Shown: positions 36,242-45,943 of the stretch, piece by piece
Numbering within the stretch: the stretch's first letter is position 1
How the letters are laid out: every line of letters starts with the position of its first letter
Source of the DNA: Bacteroides mediterraneensis
Lineage (GTDB): Bacteria > Bacteroidota > Bacteroidia > Bacteroidales > Bacteroidaceae
Assembly: GCF_900128455.1 (NCBI RefSeq)
Contig: NZ_LT635783.1
Coordinates: 1,266,919 to 1,330,918, forward strand
Direction of reading: 5' to 3'
Length of the DNA: 64,000 nt
Position numbers and translations under genes: made by a program
Notes under the pieces: generated by a model
The model's input: the letters and a program-made list of their open reading frames with translations, nothing else
Databases searched by the model: none
Told to the model about the DNA's origin: nothing

Positions 36242-36838
36242 TTATTTCTTGGTGCTCGGATTGTAGCGTGCGTTCAAACCGTCTACGATTTCCTGTGTGA
36301 TATCCAATGATTTGTCGGCATACAGCAGGTTGTCCAACTGGGTGTTGCTGATAATCAGGCTGTAGCCTTTTTTCTGGTTATACACTTTCAAGAATGAATT
36401 GATGGAGTCGCGGAGCTGCAGGCTGTTCTTTTGGTTTTCTGCTTGAAGGTCAGCGTAAAGCTTTTCCTGCAACTGCTGCAAGTCGCGCTGTTTCTGCAAC
36501 AGACGGGCATTTTCCTGCTCTGCACGTTCACGGCTGGCAAATCCGTTGTTTTCCAATTTACGCTGAAATTCTCTCATTTCTCCATCCAGCTCTTTTGCTT
36601 TTTCGTTCAAAGTGGTACGGATGTTTTCTTCTTTTTGAATCATCAGTTCGTTCAAATCGTTCCAAAAGCGGTATTTTGTCAGCAGGGAATCTACTTCTAC
36701 ATAGGCAATTTTCATATTGGTACCTGCTACTGCCGGAGCAGATGCTTCAGTGGAAGTTCCTTTCTTTTCTGTACATTGTGCGAACAGGAATACTACGGCA
36801 AGTGCCAGGAGTCCTTTCAAAACATTCGTTTTTTTCAT
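36242..36838 (-). CDS. OmpH/Skp-like periplasmic lipoprotein
   Basis: This 198-residue protein has a lipobox (VVFLFAQC, Cys near residue 22) followed by a Ser/Ala/Thr linker. The OmpH/Skp fold begins MKIAYVEVDSLLTKY. A long charged coiled coil (about 70-150) would form the chaperone arms and the C-terminus returns to the beta body (YSLIISNTQLDNLLYADKSL). Skp-like proteins hold unfolded outer-membrane proteins. It lies 39 bases after the small membrane-protein gene and probably shares its promoter. Confidence 0.88.
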   Translation of the reverse strand: MKKTNVLKGLLALAVVFLFAQCTEKKGTSTEASAPAVAGTNMKIAYVEVDSLLTKYRFWNDLNELMIQKEENIRTTLNEKAKELDGEMREFQRKLENNGFASRERAEQENARLLQKQRDLQQLQEKLYADLQAENQKNSLQLRDSINSFLKVYNQKKGYSLIISNTQLDNLLYADKSLDITQEIVDGLNARYNPSTKK

Positions 36839-36877
36839 AATGATATCGATAATCGTTTTTAGTTAATTATTAGCCTT

Positions 36878-37108
36878 TTATTCAGTATCAGCTTGGGCTG
36901 ACTGCCTCTCCGGAATGGCATGGGGATTGAGGTGCTGGGCGGCACGGTCCTGCGACTGTACGCATCCGATTCCTCTCTTACGCATGGCCTTGCTTCCGCT
37001 TACATGGGTGTTGGGGAAGCGTCCGTTTTTCTTGAAAAGTATCTTTACTGATAATAGCGCTATGCAGATAGCAACTATTAACAAAGTTATCAGAAGAGTC
37101 TTGAGCAT
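36878..37108 (-). CDS. Small conserved membrane protein of unknown function
   Basis: This 76-residue protein has one N-terminal membrane span (TLLITLLIVAICIALLSVKI) and a cytoplasmic tail with FKKNGRFPNTHVSGSKAMRK and GIGCVQSQDR. From memory, this tail pattern recurs in small Bacteroidales proteins; I know no function. The conserved cysteine could bind a metal or form a disulphide. The -7 box at 37128 gives a leader of only about a dozen bases. It is followed by the OmpH-like gene. Confidence 0.8.
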   Translation of the reverse strand: MLKTLLITLLIVAICIALLSVKILFKKNGRFPNTHVSGSKAMRKRGIGCVQSQDRAAQHLNPHAIPERQSAQADTE

Positions 37109-37127
37109 TTCTATTAATTTTGTGGTG

Positions 37128-37135
37128 CAAAGATA
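37128..37135 (-). promoter_or_regulatory. Bacteroides-type -7 box
   Basis: The complementary strand reads TATCTTTG, a full match, 20 bases before the small membrane-protein start at 37108. No TTTG at the usual -33 distance. Confidence 0.6.
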
Positions 37136-37252
37136 TAGTTTTTGTCACGATTCCTTAGGGTTTTGTCTTTAAAAAAGCCTTCTATATAGGGAAAAAACGT
37201 GGATTTAACTTTTGTTTGCATGCAATTTTTAATCGTTTATAGAAATACTTTT

Positions 37253-38710
37253 ATGGAAAAGAAAGATTTACAACCGGCATCGGTGTTCCATTATTTTGAG
37301 GAAATCTGTCGTGTGCCGCGTCCTTCAAAGAAAGAAGAAAAGATTCGGAAGTATCTGGTCGATTTTGCCCAGGCACAGGGGCTGGCGTACAAGGTGGATG
37401 AAGCTGGGAATGTGCTGATATGCAAACCGGCTACAGCAGGCATGGAGCATTTGAAGAAAGTGGTGCTGCAGTCGCACATGGACATGGTGTGCGAGAAGAA
37501 CAACCAGACGATACATAATTTTGAGACGGACCCGATTGAAACGTATATCGACGGGGAATGGTTGAGAGCGAAAGGTACTACGCTGGGAGCGGACAATGGC
37601 ATCGGAATGGCTACCGAACTTGCGGTGCTGGCTGCAAACGACATTCAACACGGTCCGCTGGAATGCTTGTTTACCGTGGATGAGGAAACTGGACTGACCG
37701 GGGCTTTTGCCTTGAAGGAGGGGTTCATGAGTGGCGATATCCTGATTAACTTGGATTCGGAAGATGAAGGGGAACTGTTTATCGGGTGTGCCGGAGGAGC
37801 CGGTACTACGGCTGAATTCCCGTGTCCGATGACGGCGGCTCCGGAAGGTTATTTCTTCTTCCGGGTGACTATCAAAGGACTGACGGGCGGTCATTCTGGG
37901 GATGACATCAACAAGAACCGGGCGAATGCCAACAAGTTGCTCGACCGTTTTCTGGTTATCCTGATGGAGCAGTATGATTTGCGTCTGGCTCTGATTGACG
38001 GAGGAAATTTGCACAATGCCATTCCGCGTGAGGCGCATGCCGTGTGTGCGGTGCCGATGGCCGACAAGGAAAATGTACGGGTAGCCCTGAATATGTTCCT
38101 GGCCGATGTAGAAAATGAGTTCTCTGTAACGGAACCGAATCTGGTTATGGAACTGGAATCGGAAACGCCTTGTGCGGAAGTGATGGAAAAAGGAGCGATG
38201 GAGCGCTTCCTGCTTTCATTGTATGCCGTACATCACGGAGTATATGCCATGAGCCAGGACATTGAAGGGTTGGTGGAAACTTCTTCCAACTTGGCTTCGG
38301 TAAAGATGCGTGATGGGAAAATTGTTGTGGTGACCAGTCAGCGCAGTTCCATTCTGTCTTCTCGCGAGGATATGTCGCAGATGGTACGTGCGGCTTTTGA
38401 GCTGGGTGGGGCGACTTGTGTCACTGGGGACGGTTATCCGGGCTGGAAACCGAATCCGTCGTCTGCTATCCTGAAGGTAGCGGTGGAAAGCTACAAGCGT
38501 CTGTTTGGAGTGGAACCGAAAGTGAAGGCTATCCATGCCGGACTGGAATGTGGCTTGTTCCTGGAGAAATACCCGTTGTTGGACATGGTTTCTTTCGGAC
38601 CGACGTTGCGCGGTGTACATTCACCGGACGAACGTATGTTGATTCCTACGGTAGATAAGTTCTGGCGTCACCTGCTGGATGTGTTGGCTCATATTCCGGC
38701 TCGTGTATGA
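37253..38710 (+). CDS. pepD: Aminoacyl-histidine dipeptidase PepD
   Basis: This 485-residue cytosolic M20C metallopeptidase cleaves Xaa-His and other dipeptides. Metal-site motifs are VLQSHMDMVCEKN, TTLGADNGIGMA and TVDEETGLTG. The lid domain contains TGGHSGDDINKNRANANKLL and the last metal ligand lies in FGPTLRGVHSPDE. The start at 37253 (MEKKDLQPASVFHYF) is preferred over a frame extension to 37199, which adds a non-conserved hydrophobic stretch. The stop overlaps the next start by four bases (ATGA). Confidence 0.95.
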   Translation: MEKKDLQPASVFHYFEEICRVPRPSKKEEKIRKYLVDFAQAQGLAYKVDEAGNVLICKPATAGMEHLKKVVLQSHMDMVCEKNNQTIHNFETDPIETYIDGEWLRAKGTTLGADNGIGMATELAVLAANDIQHGPLECLFTVDEETGLTGAFALKEGFMSGDILINLDSEDEGELFIGCAGGAGTTAEFPCPMTAAPEGYFFFRVTIKGLTGGHSGDDINKNRANANKLLDRFLVILMEQYDLRLALIDGGNLHNAIPREAHAVCAVPMADKENVRVALNMFLADVENEFSVTEPNLVMELESETPCAEVMEKGAMERFLLSLYAVHHGVYAMSQDIEGLVETSSNLASVKMRDGKIVVVTSQRSSILSSREDMSQMVRAAFELGGATCVTGDGYPGWKPNPSSAILKVAVESYKRLFGVEPKVKAIHAGLECGLFLEKYPLLDMVSFGPTLRGVHSPDERMLIPTVDKFWRHLLDVLAHIPARV

Positions 38711-39732
38711 GAACAATGATTTATAGTTTGCTGGGGATAGTGTGTGGCTTGTGGGCCACACCGCTCCTGGCACAGCACTCGTTTCGGGTGATGGAATACA
38801 ATGTGGAGAACTTGTTTGACTGCCGTCACGATTCGTTGAAGCAGGATACAGAGTTTCTTCCGGGGAGTGTGCGGAACTGGACATATTCTCGTTTTCAGGA
38901 CAAGCTGGATAAGATTGGAAAGGTGATTCTGGCGGCGGGGAAAGAACAGGTGCCCGATTTGGTCGGTTTGTGTGAAGTAGAGAATGATTTCTGTTTGAAA
39001 AGTCTGACCCGTTATTCCTCTCTTCGGGAGGCGGGGTATAAATATGTGATGACTTCTTCGCCCGATGAGCGTGGCATTGATGTGGCGCTGTTGTATCAGC
39101 CTGCCTCATTCCGTCTGTTGATATCGCAGAAAATACGTATTCCGTCGGATTCGTTGGGAATGCGGCCTACCCGGGATATCCTGTATGCTTCGGGGCGTGT
39201 GGTCAGCGGGGACACCTTGGATGTGTTTGTGTGTCATCTTCCCTCGCGTGTGGGAGGAGCAGAGAAGACGGATCCATATCGTTTGTGGGTAGCTCGCAGA
39301 ATCCGTCAGGCAGCTGATTCGGTCATGGCCAAAAGACAGAATCCCCGTCTTATTATCATGGGTGATTTTAATGATTATCCTGATGGAAAGTCATTGCAGG
39401 AAGGTCTGCGGGTTTCCACTTTGTCGGATGAACCGGATGTGTGTGCATTGTATAATCTGATGGAGAACCAGCAGGAGGGTACCTACCGTTATAAAGGTGA
39501 ATGGGGGGTACTTGATCAGATGGTGGTGAACGGAGGTTTGCTACAGCCCAATGTCCGTACCCGGACTTCAAAGGAAAAGGCTGCCATCCTGCGTTTCCCT
39601 TTCTTGTTGGAAGAAGACAATGTGTATGGAGGGGAGATGCCTTTCCGTACGTATAAAGGAAGACGGTATCATGGGGGATACAGTGACCATCTTCCGGTGC
39701 TGCTGGAGCTGCAGGTGGAAGAATACAAATAA
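38707..39732 (+). CDS. Secreted endonuclease/exonuclease/phosphatase-family protein
   Basis: This 341-residue protein has a signal peptide (about 1-22) and the EEP fold: FRVMEYNVENLFD near 26-38, the catalytic glutamate in LVGLCEVEND, VCHLPSR, the MGDFNDYPDG motif near 218-227 and the terminal YSDHLPVLLE. These are the Mg-dependent catalytic residues of the superfamily, which cleaves nucleic acids or phospholipids and sugar phosphates. It is translationally coupled to pepD and ends inside a long bidirectional terminator. Confidence 0.88.
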   Translation: MRTMIYSLLGIVCGLWATPLLAQHSFRVMEYNVENLFDCRHDSLKQDTEFLPGSVRNWTYSRFQDKLDKIGKVILAAGKEQVPDLVGLCEVENDFCLKSLTRYSSLREAGYKYVMTSSPDERGIDVALLYQPASFRLLISQKIRIPSDSLGMRPTRDILYASGRVVSGDTLDVFVCHLPSRVGGAEKTDPYRLWVARRIRQAADSVMAKRQNPRLIIMGDFNDYPDGKSLQEGLRVSTLSDEPDVCALYNLMENQQEGTYRYKGEWGVLDQMVVNGGLLQPNVRTRTSKEKAAILRFPFLLEEDNVYGGEMPFRTYKGRRYHGGYSDHLPVLLELQVEEYK

Positions 39733-39771
39733 AGAAAGGGTGACTTTTGTCACCCTTTCTTTATTTGTATT
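39722..39771. terminator. Bidirectional terminator spanning both stop codons
   Basis: A perfect 23-base inverted repeat with a TTTT loop (39745-39748): the left arm begins AATACAAATAAAG and the right arm ends with its complement. The stop codons of the rightward EEP gene and the leftward M20 gene both lie in the stem, so both proteins end in Tyr-Lys. Confidence 0.92.
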
Positions 39772-41116
39772 GTAAGTGGAATTCCACGACGGCTTCTATT
39801 CCTTTCCTGAAAATATCGAGCGAGAAATTTTCATTTGGGGAATGGATGGCATCGCTTTCCAGTCCGAATCCCATCAGAATGGTCTTAATGCCGAGTATTT
39901 GTTCGAAGTCGCTGATAATAGGGATACTTCCTCCGCGACGTACGGCCAGCGGTTTCTTGCCGAAAGCTTTCTCAAACCCTTTTTCTGCGGCTTGATAGGC
40001 GGGGTGGTCAATGGGGCAGACATAGCCTTCGCCGCCATGCAGGGGAGTGACTTTTATTTGTACATAATCGGGGGCCTGCCGGGTGAGGTAGTCTACAAAC
40101 AGCTGGGAAATCTTTTCATGTTGCTGGTGGGGAACCAGTCGGCTGGAAACCTTGGCGTAGGCTTTGGAGGGCAAAACTGTTTTGGAGCCTTCACCGGTAT
40201 ATCCTCCCCAAATGCCACAGACATCGAATGAAGGGCGGCAGCTGTTACGTTCCAATGTAGAGTAGCCTTTTTCGCCTTTCAGGGCTTTCACGCCGATGGC
40301 TTCCATGTATTTCTTTTCGTCGAACGGAATCTGGGCAATCATTTCGCGTTCGGCAGCCGGCACTTCTTCCACATCGTCATAGAAATGGGGGACGGTAATG
40401 CGACCGTCTGTATCGATAACCTTGGACAGTAAGTCGCAGAGCACGTTGATGGGATTGGCTACGGCTCCGCCGAAATGTCCGGAATGGAGATCACGGTTCG
40501 GACCGGTCACTTCGATTTCCCAATAGGCCAGACCTCTTAGGCCGGTGGTGAGGGAGGGAAGGTCTGCGCCCAGCATGCTGGTATCGGACACTAGAATAAC
40601 ATCGGCTTTCAGAAGTTCCTTGTGGGCTTTCAGGAAAGCATTCAGACTGGGTGAACCGATTTCTTCTTCTCCCTCAAAAATGAATTTCACGTTATGGTGA
40701 AGCAATCCTTCCCGTACGAGGTATTCAAAAGCCTTGACTTGAATCATGGACTGTCCTTTATCATCGTCGGCTCCGCGGGCCCAGATATGTCCGTCGCGTA
40801 TTTCTGGTTCGAAAGGCGGGTTTTTCCACAGTTCCAGCGGTTCGGCCGGCATCACGTCATAATGTGCATATACCAGTACGGTGGGGGCATCGGGGCTGAC
40901 ACGTTTTTCGGCATAGACCAGCGGATGTCCATCGGAGGGCATTACCATGGCCTCGTCGGCTCCTGCTTCGAGCAACAATTGGCGCCAGCGTTCGGCGCAG
41001 GCCAGCATGTCATCCTTGTGGACAGGAAGGGCACTGATGCTGGGAATACGGATGAGGCTGAACAGTTCGTCGAGGAACCGAGCTTCGTTTGCTTGGATAT
41101 AGGGTCTGATTTCCAT
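39761..41116 (-). CDS. M20-family dipeptidase
   Basis: This 451-residue zinc peptidase has metal-site motifs VLVYAHYDVMPAEP (His near 82), RGADDDKGQ (Asp near 114) and EGEEEIGS (Glu pair near 149). The dimerisation lid includes NRDLHSGHFGGAVANPINVL. No signal peptide is seen, so it acts in the cytosol on short peptides. Last gene of a four-gene leftward operon, 14 bases after aroC. Confidence 0.92.
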   Translation of the reverse strand: MEIRPYIQANEARFLDELFSLIRIPSISALPVHKDDMLACAERWRQLLLEAGADEAMVMPSDGHPLVYAEKRVSPDAPTVLVYAHYDVMPAEPLELWKNPPFEPEIRDGHIWARGADDDKGQSMIQVKAFEYLVREGLLHHNVKFIFEGEEEIGSPSLNAFLKAHKELLKADVILVSDTSMLGADLPSLTTGLRGLAYWEIEVTGPNRDLHSGHFGGAVANPINVLCDLLSKVIDTDGRITVPHFYDDVEEVPAAEREMIAQIPFDEKKYMEAIGVKALKGEKGYSTLERNSCRPSFDVCGIWGGYTGEGSKTVLPSKAYAKVSSRLVPHQQHEKISQLFVDYLTRQAPDYVQIKVTPLHGGEGYVCPIDHPAYQAAEKGFEKAFGKKPLAVRRGGSIPIISDFEQILGIKTILMGFGLESDAIHSPNENFSLDIFRKGIEAVVEFHLQYK

Positions 41117-41130
41117 GCTGTGTGTATTAT

Positions 41131-42210
41131 TTATAGGTGCGTAGTTTTATTAAGCAAATAATAATCGAGTATTGTCATGGCTGCCATGGCTTCTACAATG
41201 GGGACTGCACGAGGCAGGACGCAGGGGTCGTGACGGCCACGTGCCTTTAAAATGGTTTCATTGCCGTGGATGTCGACCGTGGGCTGTTCCATCAGTACGG
41301 TGGCTACTGGCTTGAATGCAACCCGGAAATAAATGTCTTGTCCGTTACTGATGCCTCCCTGGATACCTCCGGAGCGGTTGGTGCGGAAAGCAATCTTGTC
41401 GTTCTCGCGGTAGAAGATATCGTTCTGCTGGCTACCTTTCATCTCCATGTGTCCAAAACCTTGTCCGTATTCAAAGCCTTTGACGGCATTGATGCTGAGC
41501 ATGGCATTGCCCAAAGCGGCATGAAGCTTGCCGAAGACTGGCTGTCCCAGTCCGATGGGGCATCCTTGAATGACACAGCTGATGACCCCGCCGATAGTAT
41601 CACCTTCCCCTTTGGTCTGGTAGATGTAATCGGCCATTTGCTTGGCCAGTTCCTGGTCGGGGCAGCGTACGGGATTGTTTTCGATGGTACTCAGGTCATA
41701 CTTGGTATAATCTTTGTCTAGTTTGAAGGTTCCCACCTGTGAGGTGAAGGCAGTGATGCGGATGCCCAACTGCTTCAGGGCCAACTTGGCAAGGGCGCCT
41801 CCTACTACGCGGGCGATGGTCTCACGGGCAGAGGAACGTCCGCCTCCCCGGTGGTCGCGTACGCCATATTTTTGCGTGTAGGTGAAATCGGCATGTGAAG
41901 GACGGAATACCTCCTTCATGTTGTCATAGTCGTTGGAATGTTGGTTGGTGTTCCATACGACAAATCCAATGGGACAGCCCGTAGATACACCTTCATAGAT
42001 TCCGGAAAGGAATTCTACTTCATCGGCCTCTTTTCGGGCGGTTGTGATGGAGGATTGGCCAGGCCGGCGACGAGCCAGTTCCTGTTGTACAAACTCCATA
42101 TCGATGGCAATGCCTGCGGGAAATCCGTCAATGACACCGCCTATGGCTTTTCCGTGTGACTCACCAAAGCTGGTGAGGCGGAAGATATTTCCAAAAGTGT
42201 TGTTGTACAT
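41131..42210 (-). CDS. aroC: Chorismate synthase
   Basis: This 359-residue FMN-dependent enzyme converts 5-enolpyruvylshikimate-3-phosphate to chorismate, the precursor of aromatic amino acids and of menaquinone (the men genes are in this window too). Signature motifs are [20 protein letters not shown] near the start, [16 protein letters not shown] near 120-135 and [13 protein letters not shown]. The length fits the family. It is third in the operon after lemA and the TPM gene. Confidence 0.97.
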   Translation of the reverse strand: MYNNTFGNIFRLTSFGESHGKAIGGVIDGFPAGIAIDMEFVQQELARRRPGQSSITTARKEADEVEFLSGIYEGVSTGCPIGFVVWNTNQHSNDYDNMKEVFRPSHADFTYTQKYGVRDHRGGGRSSARETIARVVGGALAKLALKQLGIRITAFTSQVGTFKLDKDYTKYDLSTIENNPVRCPDQELAKQMADYIYQTKGEGDTIGGVISCVIQGCPIGLGQPVFGKLHAALGNAMLSINAVKGFEYGQGFGHMEMKGSQQNDIFYRENDKIAFRTNRSGGIQGGISNGQDIYFRVAFKPVATVLMEQPTVDIHGNETILKARGRHDPCVLPRAVPIVEAMAAMTILDYYLLNKTTHL

Positions 42211-42237
42211 GGTTGTATAGTATAATTGTATTTATTA

Positions 42238-43167
42238 TTAGAATTTGCTTCCGGCACCTCCGCCGCCAAAGCTTCCTCCTCCGAAACTTCCGCCACCGAA
42301 GCCACCTCCAAAGCCTCCGCCTCTTCCGAATCCTCCGCCAAAGAACGGTCCGCCCAGGAAAGGGCCTCCGTTTCCGCCCCGGTGGTGGAAATCATCGTCA
42401 TTGACTTTCCGCTGGGTGCGGCGTACATGTCCACAATGGCTGCAGAGGTAGGTGACTTCTTCGGTACGTACGCCTCCCGTACGAGAAATCGTTCGTACGG
42501 AAACCTGTTTCAGGGTATGCTTGTGGCAGTTAGGACATTTGTTTCGTTGGCGTACCGAATACCAGAGTAGGGCGGGAACCAGAATGAAACAGCATCCCAG
42601 TACAATGAAAAGCAGGAGGTTGTCGGATTCTCCCTCAGGAGGAGTGGGGGAACCGGAACTCTTGTCCAGTATCTGACGTACGGCTTGGACTCCTGCCATC
42701 ATACCGGCATCCCAGTTGCCTTTGCTCAGGTAAGGATTCATGTAGCGGGTTTGGATACGTTTACAAATGGCATCGGGAAGGATGCCTTCCAGACCGTATC
42801 CGGTAGCAAACTGGATGCACCGTTCTTCGGTGACCAGCAAGATGACCAGTCCGTTGTCCTTCTTTTTTTGGCCGACTCCGTTTTTCTCACCCAACTGGTA
42901 AGCAAAGTCAAAGCAGTCGCCTCCTTCTATCTGGCGGACTGCCACAACCAATGTTTGGATGCCGGTTTTCTGCTCCAAGGCAAAAAGGGTGGTATCCATG
43001 GCGGCTACGGCGGCCTCACTTAGTACACCATCGGGGTTACTGACGTACCGTGCCCGGTTTTGCAAGTGTACCATGGGAATGTCTTCCACCTTGTATCCTT
43101 CTGCTTGTAAATGGCAGAAAAATGCAGTCAGTAAAAAGAACAGCCCAAGTAAAAAATAACGTTTCAT
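42238..43167 (-). CDS. TPM-domain membrane protein with Gly-rich tail
   Basis: This 309-residue protein has a signal peptide, a TPM domain (about 30-170: RYVSNPDGVLSEAAVAAMDT, DNGLVILLVTEE, FATGYGLEGILPD) and a membrane span near 185-205 (LLLFIVLGCCFILVPALLW). A four-cysteine ribbon follows (CPNCHKHT and CSHCGHVR), then a tail made almost only of Gly, Phe and Ser. TPM proteins often sit beside LemA, as here (13-base gap). TPM is linked to photosystem repair in plants; the bacterial role is unclear. Confidence 0.88.
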   Translation of the reverse strand: MKRYFLLGLFFLLTAFFCHLQAEGYKVEDIPMVHLQNRARYVSNPDGVLSEAAVAAMDTTLFALEQKTGIQTLVVAVRQIEGGDCFDFAYQLGEKNGVGQKKKDNGLVILLVTEERCIQFATGYGLEGILPDAICKRIQTRYMNPYLSKGNWDAGMMAGVQAVRQILDKSSGSPTPPEGESDNLLLFIVLGCCFILVPALLWYSVRQRNKCPNCHKHTLKQVSVRTISRTGGVRTEEVTYLCSHCGHVRRTQRKVNDDDFHHRGGNGGPFLGGPFFGGGFGRGGGFGGGFGGGSFGGGSFGGGGAGSKF

Positions 43168-43180
43168 GAGGAAGTCCGGT

Positions 43181-43762
43181 TTAGAACTTTACTTCCGGGG
43201 CTTTCTCGCTGCCTTCTTCTGCTTCGAAATAAGGACGCTTCTCAAATCCGAACATGCCGGCAATGATGTTCTTCGGGAAACGGCGGATGTTGGTGTTGTA
43301 TTCGCGGGCTGTTTCGTTGAATTTCCGGCGTTCCACGCTGATGCGGTTTTCGGTTCCTTCCAGTTGTGCCTGCAACTCCTTAAAATTCTCGTTGGCTTTC
43401 AGGTCTGGATAATTTTCCGTGACGGCAAGCAAACGGCTCAATGCACTGCCTACTTCTCCTTGTGCTTTTTGGTAAGCGGCAATTTTTTCAGGAGTCAGGT
43501 CGTCTATGTTGATACTCATCTGAGTAGCTTTGGCTCTGGCGGATACTACGGCATCGAAAGTTTCCTTTTCATGGGCGGCATAGCCTTTGACGGTATTGAC
43601 CAGGTTTGGAATCAAGTCGGAACGACGCTGGTACTGGTTTTCCACATTGCTCCATGCCGTGCCTACGGTTTCTTCTTGAGTGACCAAAGAGTTATACGAA
43701 CTGACGCAGTATACTACCAAAATGACTACTACTGCGATGAGAATAATCCATGTTTTTTTCAT
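43181..43762 (-). CDS. lemA: LemA family protein
   Basis: This 193-residue protein has an N-terminal membrane anchor (IILIAVVVILVVYCVSSYNS). It shows LemA helices: YNSLVTQEETVGTAWSNVEN, QYQRRSDLIPNLVNTVKGYA, then ENRISVERRKFNETAREYNT and FPKNIIAGMFGFEKRPYFEA. Its molecular function is unsettled. First gene of the operon lemA, TPM, aroC, M20 peptidase, read from the -7 box at 43798. Confidence 0.93.
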   Translation of the reverse strand: MKKTWIILIAVVVILVVYCVSSYNSLVTQEETVGTAWSNVENQYQRRSDLIPNLVNTVKGYAAHEKETFDAVVSARAKATQMSINIDDLTPEKIAAYQKAQGEVGSALSRLLAVTENYPDLKANENFKELQAQLEGTENRISVERRKFNETAREYNTNIRRFPKNIIAGMFGFEKRPYFEAEEGSEKAPEVKF

Positions 43763-43797
43763 ACGTGTTATTTATGTTTTATGATTAGTTTCAGTGG

Positions 43798-43835
43798 CAA
43801 ACATACACAAAAATCTCTTTTTTTGCCTATCTTTG
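43798..43835. promoter_or_regulatory. Divergent promoters of lemA and lepA
   Basis: TATGTTTG on the complementary strand (43798-43805) faces lemA, and TATCTTTG on the + strand (43828-43835) faces lepA. Both are full -7 matches without clear TTTG partners. The two -33 regions overlap, so the promoters may compete. Confidence 0.6.
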
Positions 43836-43867
43836 CACAATAATTTTGATAAGTTGTAATATTATAT

Positions 43868-45649
43868 ATGAAGAATATCCGAAACTTTTGCATTATTGCA
43901 CACATTGACCACGGGAAGTCCACCTTGGCCGACCGTTTGCTGGAATATACACAGACCATCAAGATTACGGAAGGACAGATGCTGGATGACATGGATTTGG
44001 AACGTGAGCGTGGAATTACTATCAAGAGTCATGCCATTCAAATGGAGTATAATTATAAAGGTGAGAAATATATCTTGAATTTGATTGATACTCCGGGACA
44101 TGTGGATTTCTCTTACGAGGTGTCTCGTTCCATAGCGGCATGTGAAGGTGCTTTGCTGGTAGTGGATGCTTCGCAGGGTGTGCAGGCCCAGACCATTTCG
44201 AACCTGTATATGGCATTGGAGCATGATTTGGAAATCATTCCGGTGATGAACAAGTGTGACATGGCCAGTGCGATGCCGGAAGAAGTGGAGGATGAAATAA
44301 TCGATTTGCTGGGATGCAAACGTGAAGAGATTATCCGTGCTTCCGGTAAGACAGGATTGGGAGTGGAAGAAATCTTGCAGGCCGTGATAGAACGGATTCC
44401 GGCTCCTCAGGGAGATGAGAATGCTCCGTTGCAGGCCTTGATTTTTGACTCTGTGTTCAACTCTTTCCGGGGAATTATCGCTTATTTTAAAGTGGAGAAC
44501 GGAATTATCCGTACCGGTGACAAGGTGAAATTCTTCAACACCGGGAAAGAATATGTGGCAGATGAAGTGGGGGTGTTGAAGATGGACATGGTACCGCGGA
44601 AAGAACTCCGTACGGGTGATGTAGGTTATATCATTTCGGGTATTAAGACTTCAAGAGAAGTGAAGGTGGGCGACACCATTACACATATTGACCGCCCGTG
44701 CGACAAGGCAATTGACGGATTTGAAGAAGTGAAACCGATGGTGTTTGCCGGGGTTTATCCGATAGAAGCGGAGGATTATGAGAACTTGCGTGCTTCCTTG
44801 GAAAAGCTTCAGTTGAACGATGCGTCTCTGACCTTTCAGCCAGAATCTTCTCTGGCGTTAGGATTTGGTTTCCGATGCGGTTTCTTGGGACTTCTCCACA
44901 TGGAAATTGTACAGGAGCGTCTGGACCGTGAGTTTGACATGAATGTCATTACGACGGTGCCGAACGTATCTTATATGGTATATGATAAGCAGGGGGGAGT
45001 GCAGGAAGTGCACAATCCGGGTGGTATGCCAGATCCTACTTTAATCGATCACATTGAAGAACCTTATATTGACGCCTCCATCATTACAGCGACCGATTAT
45101 ATCGGTCCGATTATGACTTTGTGTTTGGGTAAGCGAGGTGAGCTGGTAAAGCAGGACTATATTTCCGGAAATCGTGTGGAACTGCATTACAAGATGCCTT
45201 TGGGAGAAATTGTGATTGATTTCTATGACAAGCTGAAGAGTATTTCCAAGGGATATGCTTCGTTCGACTACCATCAGTCGGGTTTCCGTCCTTCCAAATT
45301 GGTAAAACTGGATATTCTGCTGAACGGAGAGTCGGTGGATGCACTGTCTACCTTGACTCATTTTGACAATGCTTACGATTTGGGTCGCCGGATGTGTGAG
45401 AAATTGAAGGAACTGATTCCACGCCAACAGTTTGAGATTGCTATCCAGGCAGCCATTGGGGCCAAGATTATTGCGCGCGAAACCATCAAGGCAGTGCGAA
45501 AGGATGTGACGGCCAAATGTTATGGAGGTGACGTGAGTCGTAAACGTAAGCTGCTGGAAAAGCAGAAAAGAGGGAAAAAACGGATGAAGCAGATTGGTAC
45601 TGTAGAGGTGCCTCAGAAGGCATTTTTGGCAGTACTGAAGCTGGATTAA
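43868..45649 (+). CDS. lepA: Elongation factor 4 (LepA)
   Basis: This 593-residue ribosome-binding GTPase back-translocates or remodels stalled ribosomes. G-domain motifs are [13 protein letters not shown] (G1), DTPGHVDF (G3) and NKCD (G4). The LepA-specific C-terminal domain follows ([20 protein letters not shown] then [20 protein letters not shown]). Monocistronic: its own promoter lies at 43828 and a strong terminator follows. Confidence 0.98.
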   Translation: MKNIRNFCIIAHIDHGKSTLADRLLEYTQTIKITEGQMLDDMDLERERGITIKSHAIQMEYNYKGEKYILNLIDTPGHVDFSYEVSRSIAACEGALLVVDASQGVQAQTISNLYMALEHDLEIIPVMNKCDMASAMPEEVEDEIIDLLGCKREEIIRASGKTGLGVEEILQAVIERIPAPQGDENAPLQALIFDSVFNSFRGIIAYFKVENGIIRTGDKVKFFNTGKEYVADEVGVLKMDMVPRKELRTGDVGYIISGIKTSREVKVGDTITHIDRPCDKAIDGFEEVKPMVFAGVYPIEAEDYENLRASLEKLQLNDASLTFQPESSLALGFGFRCGFLGLLHMEIVQERLDREFDMNVITTVPNVSYMVYDKQGGVQEVHNPGGMPDPTLIDHIEEPYIDASIITATDYIGPIMTLCLGKRGELVKQDYISGNRVELHYKMPLGEIVIDFYDKLKSISKGYASFDYHQSGFRPSKLVKLDILLNGESVDALSTLTHFDNAYDLGRRMCEKLKELIPRQQFEIAIQAAIGAKIIARETIKAVRKDVTAKCYGGDVSRKRKLLEKQKRGKKRMKQIGTVEVPQKAFLAVLKLD

Positions 45650-45667
45650 GTGTTAATTTGTGATATG

Positions 45668-45715
45668 GAAGCGTCAGAAAGACAAATTTTTGTCTTTCTG
45701 ACGCTTCTTCTTTTA
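45668..45715 (+). terminator. lepA terminator
   Basis: GAAGCGTCAGAAAGACAAA (45668-45686) pairs with its complement ending at 45707 across a short T loop, an 18-19-base stem, followed by TTCTTTT. Confidence 0.92.
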
Positions 45716-45753
45716 TCCATTCAGCAAAAAAAATTATAAAATTATTTGCCTTG

Positions 45754-45788
45754 TTTGTTGTATTTACAAATATAAATGCTTAGTTTTG
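45754..45788 (+). promoter_or_regulatory. Possible promoter of the orphan sigma gene
   Basis: TTTG (45754-45757) and TAGTTTTG (45781-45788, full -7 match) are separated by 23 bases. The leader to 45944 would be about 150 bases, very A+T-rich, with no fold I recognise. Confidence 0.4.
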
Positions 45789-45943
45789 TTACTGAAATAA
45801 GAGGTTTTAGAATGATTGACGATAGGTACCTTTTTTAAATTGTTGTTAAATCTATTATTAAAAAACACGAGTATTAACCATCTTACTTTTTTAATTCAAA
45901 TGAATGCTAAAATAAAAACAGTGAGGTATAAAAAAATAAAGAG

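Noticed and set aside
42245..42570. Open frames on the + strand with Pro-rich or Ser/Ala-rich translations
   Set aside because: They are the reverse strand of the Gly/Phe/Ser-rich tail of the TPM gene, which explains the composition.
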